A stretch of 64,000 bases of DNA from contig VZSF01000907.1 of NCBI GenBank assembly GCA_013398295.1, positions 185,552 through 249,551 on the forward strand. The letters run 5' to 3'. The notes beneath the pieces were generated by a model. The model did no database searches. It had not been told where the DNA came from and worked only from the letters and a program-made list of their open reading frames with translations. Positions 57,331 to 64,000 of this stretch are shown piece after piece. The stretch comes from Chionis minor (Eukaryota > Chordata > Aves > Charadriiformes > Chionididae). How positions within the stretch are numbered: position 1 is the first letter of the stretch; each line of letters opens with the position of its first letter. A program made the translations under genes and the position numbers.

Positions 57331-58523
57331 TTTATATATTTTCTTAACTGACAGTTTAGAATACGTTGCTGTCGGGATATTGGTGTTGATTGGTAGAACT
57401 GAAAGGTTTAGGCAGCTTTGAGATTGAGAGGAGCTACATCGTCTCAGCTGAGGGACTGCAAGTTGAGTTCAGGGGCAGGGTTAATCAGAAAACTGAATTT
57501 TTAAACCCGAGCTGGAAGTTTTATGTTGATCCCTGAGCCTTGTGGGTAACTGAAAAGTGCTTACGAGATCCTGTGAGAGAGGAGGTACAAAGCCAAAGGG
57601 CATTAAGTTGCCCTTGTAATTCAGGTGTACAATTTTATCACAAATCCTGCAAAAGCAGTGGGACCATTTGGGTGAATTAAGCGAAAAGATTGCAGTTTGT
57701 TTGAAAGCTCTTGTGGTTGATTTTGGCCCGCTTGTAAAGGGACCCAGCATTAATTTGAGCTGATATCTGATTGTAATTATAGTTCAGCAGCAGAAAAAAA
57801 AAGAGAAAAGCTGCAAAAGGCAGCAGCTTTTAGATTGCATAGATTGACAAAATGGGCAGAAAATCACTTTCTTTTCAATTTTTCACTTAAGTTTGGTGAA
57901 AGAGAAGAGAGGTAAGGAAAACTTGGCAGTATTTAGGATGGATGGGTGCTCTTTGGTAGTATTTTATGGGGGGTTTTAATTGATTTTTTTTTTTTAGAAA
58001 TGCATACTATTTCTGTCATGATGTGTAAGGCCATTAGTATGTGAAGGTTTAGAATTAATTGGAATTATACTAGCCAGTCATAGTTGCACCTCTGTTGAAT
58101 TCTCTTATTTTCTAGTATAAGGAATAAACTGTTTTCCACATCGTTACTTTAACTCTGTTCTCTAACATTAATGCCTGGAAGAAAATTCCATATAAGTGTT
58201 TTTTCTTTAACCAAGTCAGGCAATGTTATTGTGTGACTGCTTGTGCCAGTAACTCCGTTACTGAAACAAAGAGAAGAGAGAGATTTGTTCAGCTGAAGTA
58301 AAACATGGTGTATTCTCCAAAAATACAAAGAGATACCTTTATAGTTGAAATATGCAGATCAGCATGGATGAGACCATTGTGGAAACAGCTTTTATCTTAT
58401 GTGACTGTAACTCATTTTTCTATTTACTGCTAGCTTTTTCTTTAAAACAATATCCTGGTCTGAGCGACACAGGACTCATTTCTCTTCTAATGCTTGGGAA
58501 AACCCCTTTTAGAAGACTCTTGT

Positions 58524-58586
58524 GTCTGAATTTGTGAAAATGTTGACTTTACAGNGTCTGAATTTGTGAAAATGTTGACTTTACAG
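58524..58586. repeat. 31-bp exact duplication around an N
   Basis: 58524-58554 and 58556-58586 are identical and separated by the N at 58555. As at 462, this looks like an unmerged contig overlap, not biology. Confidence 0.85.
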
Positions 58587-58861
58587 CCAGCTATGGCGTG
58601 TGAGTTTCAAGGTCTCAGTGTTTTTGAGCTCGCCGCCAGGTGTGGGGATGAGGAGCAGCGAGACCCAGGCACTTGACCCAAGCTGCCCAATGGGATTATT
58701 TCATTCCATGAATGTCACATTCAATGTAAATTAGAAAGTTTGCTGCAAAGTGCTCGCTCTCCCTTGATGGTGGCAGTCCTGAGCCCTTCCCTTCCTCCCG
58801 AAGCCGTAGCACTCCCAGCGTCCAACATTTGCTGTCCACTGCGGGGAGTGCACAGCTTCCT

Positions 58862-59102
58862 ATGGATAGAACTGGCTGAGTATAATCATTGTATATTTTA
58901 TATTGGTATTGGGATCAATATTGGTTCTTTAGTATTATTAATGTTAATTATTTAGTCTTATCCTCTATTAAATCTATTTATATTTCAGCCCTTGTGTTTC
59001 CTTGTTTTTTCCCCAATTCCCCTTCCTGGGCGGGAAGGGGTCATTGGGTGATAGAGTAATTGTCTGAACGACAATAAATTCTTGTGGGTTTCTCAGACCG
59101 TA
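58862..59102 (+). mobile_element. Possible solo LTR of an old ERVL-type endogenous retrovirus
   Basis: The run of AT-rich ggctgagtataatcattgta, then pyrimidine-rich ttttccccaattccccttcc, then gggaaggggtcattgggtga and a terminal AATAAA (59073-59078) about 25 bases before the end resembles the layout of avian ERVL LTRs. No internal retroviral genes are nearby. The left border and family are uncertain. Confidence 0.4.
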
Positions 59103-61535
59103 ACAAACAAGTACAATGTAGAGTTTCTTTTTGCCTCTACAGCAAAAAGAAGAAATCTCTCTCTACAGAGCTATAAAAATGAACTGCACTTGAGTTATAT
59201 GTTTGTAGTTCTTAGTGTTCTTTTCTGCATATTTTGCAGTATTTGTGTGAAATATTGGAGAGGAAAAAACTTGCTTATCATCGATCATTTATATTATAAT
59301 CAGAAAGCACATGAATCTTTAAAGCTTCGTTCCATTCATACAAATGTGTGTATGAGTAGGCATATTCCCTTTCTTAAAGGATTTGTATCTGTCCTGAACC
59401 TCGCATATGTGAGACGTACCTATTTTTGAAATTCTGTTCAAAATAGGTCTGTATATCTTATCCAACCATCTGAGTCATTTGCACTCTGTTGGTCTGCCCG
59501 CTGAACCAGATATTTGTTTCTTGGCATAAAAAAGCGTGTGGGTTCAAGCAATCTGCAGTTTAATAAATCACTGGATTCTATTTGCTTTTTAAAATTATTT
59601 TTATAGTTAATTTTTTGCCTTTTTTTTTTTGGTTGGAGCTGTGTGTTGCAAGCGTGAGAACCTTTGAAGTAAAAGGTACAGATAAAATCACCGTTATTCA
59701 GTATACATGAAAGATGGTAACTCTAGAAAGGAAATACTGAACCAAAGGTAGGGTTTTTTTCAGCAATTTAAACGTAATGTACTGTTACTTAATGTAGTGA
59801 GCAAATATTTTTTAATTGTAGTAGTTTACCAAAACCCACTTATTGATAAGTATACATTAAAACAAATTATATAATCAGACTTGCTGTTGAAGGGAAGTTC
59901 TAGAGACAAGCCTGATCATGAGGATACAGCATGCAGAATATTTAGCTATGTATAAAATGAAAAAAAATTGGTGAGTTTTTCCTTATTCTGTATGTGTTCT
60001 GGTGAACATTCATCTTTCTGCTGAACCAAGGTGCTTACAAGTTGTCGCTGTACTTTGGATTGGAAACTCCTTGGACAAGTTTGTTCCCTGTAACAATTAA
60101 CAAAGCTGTTGTGTGTGTTAATTTAATGTAAAAACCAAGTCAGACAATAAATGCATCGAAAACAACTTGAAAAATGGTTTGTTCTCAAGGACTGGTGCAG
60201 TAAAGCAGCTGGCTTCTCACAGGTGGTGAGGACCGACATACTGCAGCGAAGTTTTAGGCAGGCTTTTTGTTCTCCTCTCTGGCAGCGATAGCTCTTACTG
60301 CTCAGATTAATGCTGGAATTAGGGAATCCCACTCCTTCATGTTGCTGCGCTGACAAAATTGCGAGAATGGTGTGGGGAAGTAGATTAAGATGAAACAAAT
60401 GGGAATAGATTTAGTAGATGGATTTTTTTGGCTTTATATGGGGAAATAGAGCTGATTTATTAGACGTTTGTCCTGACATTAACTACTAGAGAAGGAAATG
60501 TTACTATGCAGGCAGCACCAAAATCTGTTCTTAAAAGCTTCTATGCGTGATGGTGGCATTAAAGCTTAAAGCACTGAACTCTGAGTTTACAGTCTCGGTA
60601 GTTCTGGCTCCAAAGCACATCTGCTATATGCCAGCCTTTCTGAGAGCGATGTGCCTGAGTGCAGTGGGGTTGGAGCATGGAGATGCTTGGTCTGAAGGAT
60701 GTTCCTGTGCCAGGCAGCAGAAGTTTGGTGTGTGTGGTGGCCGCTTTCTGGTGCGTGCTTCAGGGTGGAGTATGCTTGTGTAGACAGTCTGTGGGTCAGC
60801 CTGTCCTCGGTTTCATTTAGTTCAGATATCCCTTTTCTGCTTTGATTTCGTCCCGTTACCAGTTGTTATCTGTGGGCGTTTCAGTCACTCCCTTTTCTTG
60901 CTTCATGAATGTAAATTTGTATTTGTGTCTGCCCTTACCATTCAATTAAATCAATCGATCGCTCTAGAGAATTATAAAATGAAGATACTGTAGTGGTCGC
61001 TATTTACGAGGAAGGGAAATGCAAGGTAAAAAATAGAGAAAAATGCAATTAAGTCAAATCAGTTACAAGATAATGAGACATGCTTGTTTCTTTCCACTAA
61101 TGGTTACATGTTAATGAATTATGTGGACTCTGCCTTAAAATGTTTATATGCCAAGCTAGCAGAAAACAAGCTTCTGGTATGGATAGCGTATCAATATCAG
61201 CTCTGTGATACATTAAAGTCAGTTGTAACGTAGGCTAAAATGGCAGATGACTAGAAATAAGTCATACTCTGAGGGTACTGTGGCTTAATTCAACCAAGTA
61301 TTATTTAATCTAAGTAATTGTTTCTCATGCAGTGATTTCTGTAGAACTGCCAACACAACCAGACCTCGGCTTAGGCTTTCTCTGTGCGCTGAAAGCTCTG
61401 GCTGAATCTTGTAGTTGTGAAACTGCAGTTTGAATGGCTCCCCCAGTTGAGGAAATTAGTATGAGATTAGGAGTCAAGATTGGTTTGGGGTTTGGAATTC
61501 ACAGTACTTCTGCTGAAGAGAATTGTGTTGCAGAA

Positions 61536-61665
61536 TATCACAGAGTGGTTTGGATTGGAAGCGACCTCAAAGATCATGGAGTTCTAGCCCCTAACCCTAA
61601 GAGGGGGTTGGCCATCTGAGGCCAAGCTGGCTTTGCCGTCTGAGCCATGTACTGCACCTCTTAGA
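61536..61665 (-). mobile_element. CR1 fragment, reverse orientation
   Basis: Begins atcacagagtggtttggatt and continues ggaagcgacctcaaagatca, the CR1 3' end read on the minus strand; it then diverges quickly. Short and 5'-truncated. Confidence 0.75.
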
Positions 61666-63134
61666 TTGCAGTTTGTGGTGGCTCCTATTGTAATTTTTCA
61701 CAAGACTGCCTAATCTCTGTAGAATACTGCAATAAGGACTGAATTATGTTTGAGTTCTCTTCTTATCAGCATTACAGCGTGAAATATTTGTTGGTTTGCA
61801 TTAAGGAATTTGAAGGTTTTCCATAAATGCTCTTGCTTCTGTCCCTTTCCATGCTTTTCCTATTACTTGTGCAATTGTTTTAAAACCAAAACCACTGCTT
61901 TCCTCCAGGGGGGATTTTGCTTGGTTGGGTAAAAAAAATACAGGACTGAATGTCCTGTACGGGGACACTTGTACACAAGCAGGAGTTATGTACAATGGCA
62001 CTCCAGAAGCACAGAGCGCCCGGTCTCTGCCCTATAAAGGTTGCATGCAAGCAAAAAACGACAGGGCCTAAATCCGAAGGTATGGAAATAAAGATAGCTG
62101 GAGAAGCTGGAAAAAAGCTAGGAAGAACTATTTGTCTTAGACATCTATCTATAAACGAACTCTGTATACAAGAGGTATCATCCTCACCCATAGCCACAAG
62201 TGGTGACCAGGGAGAGAAGCCATATTCGTGTCATGAGGGTGGTTCACATTTTTGGTGTGTTTTCTGACTCACATTTTCAACGATAGCATTTCAGGAGCAT
62301 TGAAACATGCACAGTAAAACCAGGAAGCCTCTCTGGATTACAAATGTCATCTCTGAACCCCGTCATGATGCCAGCACCAGCTCTCGCTGTGGCTCCTGGG
62401 AGGGTCCTGGACTGCTGCTGTTCTGGTAGCCCCCGTGCTTTTTGTCCCTTTGACTTTATAATTCTTGGATAGCACTAGCGATCTCCCTTACGTACACAGA
62501 CCCGGGCTTCAGTCAGACTCGGCATCTTTGGATGCAGACACAGGGAAGCGGGGACAAATGCATCAAAATGCAAGTCTGAAAAGCCGATGTCTCATGGGGG
62601 TGGGGCATTTTCTCTGTCATTTGCAGCTGCAGGCGGCACTTGTCTCTCGGAACGAGAGCTTTGCTTCAAGAGGTTTGTAACAAACAGCGCACCCCTCCAG
62701 CCCTCGGGTCCAGGACAGGTGCAGCGTCCCCGGCCGCCGGGGCCCTCCCGCGCCAGGCGTCCCCGCAGGGGAGGGACGGGGCGCGCCGGGCTCACGTGGC
62801 CCCGGAGGGGCCGGGAGCGGAGCCTCACTGCGGGGAAGGAGCCGGAGAGACCTGCCGCCGGCCCCGGGAGAGCTTCCTCCCGCCGGAGCCCCTCGTCCTG
62901 CGCTTCTGGTGTGCCAGCGGCAGCGCCCGGCGCCGCTCTCAGCCCCCTTTTGGAGACGAGAAGGATGGGCTGGGGAAAGGCAAGCCCCTGTGCTGCGGGG
63001 CAAAGCGCTGCGCTGCCCTTAGGGCGAAACTTCCTGCCCCTGGGGTGAAACGAAAGCCTTTGCGTGACCGTAACTTAGAATAAAGAGCATCCAGCAGGCG
63101 GGCGGCTCCTCCGGCGCCCGGGAACCGCGGATGG

Positions 63135-63356
63135 ATGGATGGACCCGGCAGTCCGGCCCGGGCTCGCCACCCCCCGCTCCGTCCAACTCGGTGGGCTGGG
63201 AGCGCCGGCCGGTCCGTGCCCCGGGATGGCTGCGGATCGCTCCAGCCGCAAGCGCGCGTCCGGGCGGCCCGGGGGCTCGCCGGCAGCCGGGACAGCCCCG
63301 GGCGCTGCGGGGACAGCCCCGGCGCCCGGCCCGCGGCAGAGCCCCGGGCAGCCAAG
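63135..63356 (+). CDS. Possible alternative first exon of CORIN (unproven)
   Basis: A strong donor (CCAAG then GTAAGG) at 63357 ends an open stretch starting at ATG 63135. That frame is 222 bp, 74 codons, and ends in phase 0, the phase needed to splice to the same downstream exon as the main CORIN exon 1. A better-placed ATG at 63226 (gggATGG) would end in phase 2 and would not fit. Alternative 5' exons are known for mammalian Corin. The peptide is Arg/Pro/Gly-rich and may simply be a 5' UTR exon or chance. Confidence 0.25.
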
Positions 63357-63810
63357 GTAAGGGGTGCGGGGGGCGAGCTCCGCGCGTCTCTGCCCCGCAC
63401 ATCCTCCCTGCCTCCGGCTCCTCTTGCCACCTGAAGCCCTTCGCGGCGTGACGAGGCGTCCTTCATCGGGGGAGGGGAGGGGGGGGCAATGGTTGTGCCC
63501 ACCTCATCCGCCCTCCTCGGGGGACGGCTTTAGGGCGAAATTAGCGAGTGGGCTGGTTCTCGGCTTGTCCCCAAGGGGTAGAGCCTTGTGTGCAAAAGGG
63601 GTGGGGATGTGGCGGCTTTCTCGCCGCGGTTTATTATTATTGGGCGGAGGAGGGGGGAGGGGGAGTCTGCCGAGCAGACAAAATGCGGAGCCCCCCCGGC
63701 CCAGCAAGCGTGTGCGGGCGGGCGGCGGGCGGCCGCGGCTCCTGGCAGCGGGAGGTAGAGCAGGGTGCGGGGGGGCGGCCGGCGTGGAGCGGTTCGGCGG
63801 CGGCCGGAGC

Positions 63811-63885
63811 ATGCTCTCCATGCAACAGTTCCCTGCCCTGCCCGCGGAGGAGGAGCGCTACCGACAGGTCCTCTCCGCCAGCCGG
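63811..63885 (+). CDS. CORIN: CORIN first coding exon (cytoplasmic tail of pro-ANP convertase)
   Basis: Corin is a type II transmembrane serine protease that activates pro-atrial natriuretic peptide on cardiomyocytes. This exon encodes only the start of its cytosolic tail; membrane helix, frizzled, LDL-receptor and protease domains lie beyond the window. Reading MLSMQQFPALPAEEERYRQ; the second ATG (63820) lines up with the human start MKQSPALAPEER, so translation may begin there. 25 codons, then donor CGG-GTAAGG at 63886, phase 0. The call rests on this short similarity plus the position right after NFXL1 on the same strand, as in human. Confidence 0.78.
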
Positions 63886-64000
63886 GTAAGGCGAGGGCGC
63901 TCCCCTCCGCGTGTGGAGCCGCCCGGGGGCCACGGGGCCGGTGGCTCGCGAGGGCGGCTGGCTCCGCCGCTCGGCGACCCCCGAGTGCCGGGGGCGGCGG

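Larger units (their letters stand above)
57331..62600. other. NFXL1-CORIN intergenic region
   Basis: AT-rich, no coding gene recognised. It contains a junction duplication at 58524-58586, a possible LTR at about 58862-59102, and a CR1 fragment at 61536-61665. Confidence 0.6.
62640..64000. promoter_or_regulatory. CORIN: CpG island at the CORIN 5' end
   Basis: Abrupt rise in GC and CpG content that continues to the window edge, with GC-box-like ggcggg runs and no TATA box placed. It surrounds the first coding exon of CORIN. Long open frames on both strands here are compositional. Confidence 0.75.

Noticed and set aside
62587..63933. Overlapping open frames up to 187 codons on both strands at the right edge
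   Set aside because: Same compositional effect in the CORIN CpG island. Only the frame with the CORIN-like start and the phase-compatible upstream exon have splice support.

Overview
This is vertebrate nuclear DNA, almost certainly from a bird. The genes are split by GT-AG introns and bordered by CpG-rich promoters, and the interspersed repeats are mainly CR1-type LINE 3' ends, the typical avian retroposon. From memory, the decoded rod channel protein is very close to chicken CNGA1. The species cannot be named from the sequence alone.

Three genes lie head to tail on the + strand. CNGA1 (coding 2126-6698, seven coding exons, 645 codons plus stop) encodes the alpha subunit of the rod cGMP-gated channel. 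NFXL1 (coding about 10009-56383, 23 exons) encodes an NFX1-type zinc-finger protein with a C-terminal membrane anchor. The first coding exon of CORIN (63811-63885) starts just before the right edge, and the rest of that gene lies outside the window. The order CNGA1-NFXL1-CORIN on one strand matches the human 4p12 block. The genes are neighbours by ancestry rather than function: phototransduction, a zinc-finger/RING-like protein, and a pro-ANP convertase.

Layout: 1-2125 upstream of CNGA1, including an assembly duplication; 2126-6698 CNGA1; 6699-about 8630 its likely 3' UTR; 8640-9200 a short spacer with a CR1; 9200-10450 the NFXL1 CpG island and first exons, locally scrambled in the assembly; 11268-56383 the rest of NFXL1, whose introns reach 7 kb and hold CR1 copies, microsatellites and otherwise unremarkable AT-rich sequence; 56384-62600 3' UTR and intergenic DNA with a possible LTR and a CR1; 62640-64000 the CORIN CpG island and exon 1.

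The coding phases of all 22 NFXL1 introns downstream of exon 2 and all six CNGA1 introns are consistent, so both reading frames are intact apart from the missing part of NFXL1 exon 1. I found no unknown multi-gene system. The points most worth a second look are a GC-AG intron in CNGA1, its symmetric Lys/Glu exons, a frame-breaking 22-nt microexon in NFXL1, an 87-bp direct repeat spanning NFXL1 intron 5, the scrambled NFXL1 5' end, and a possible alternative first exon for CORIN.
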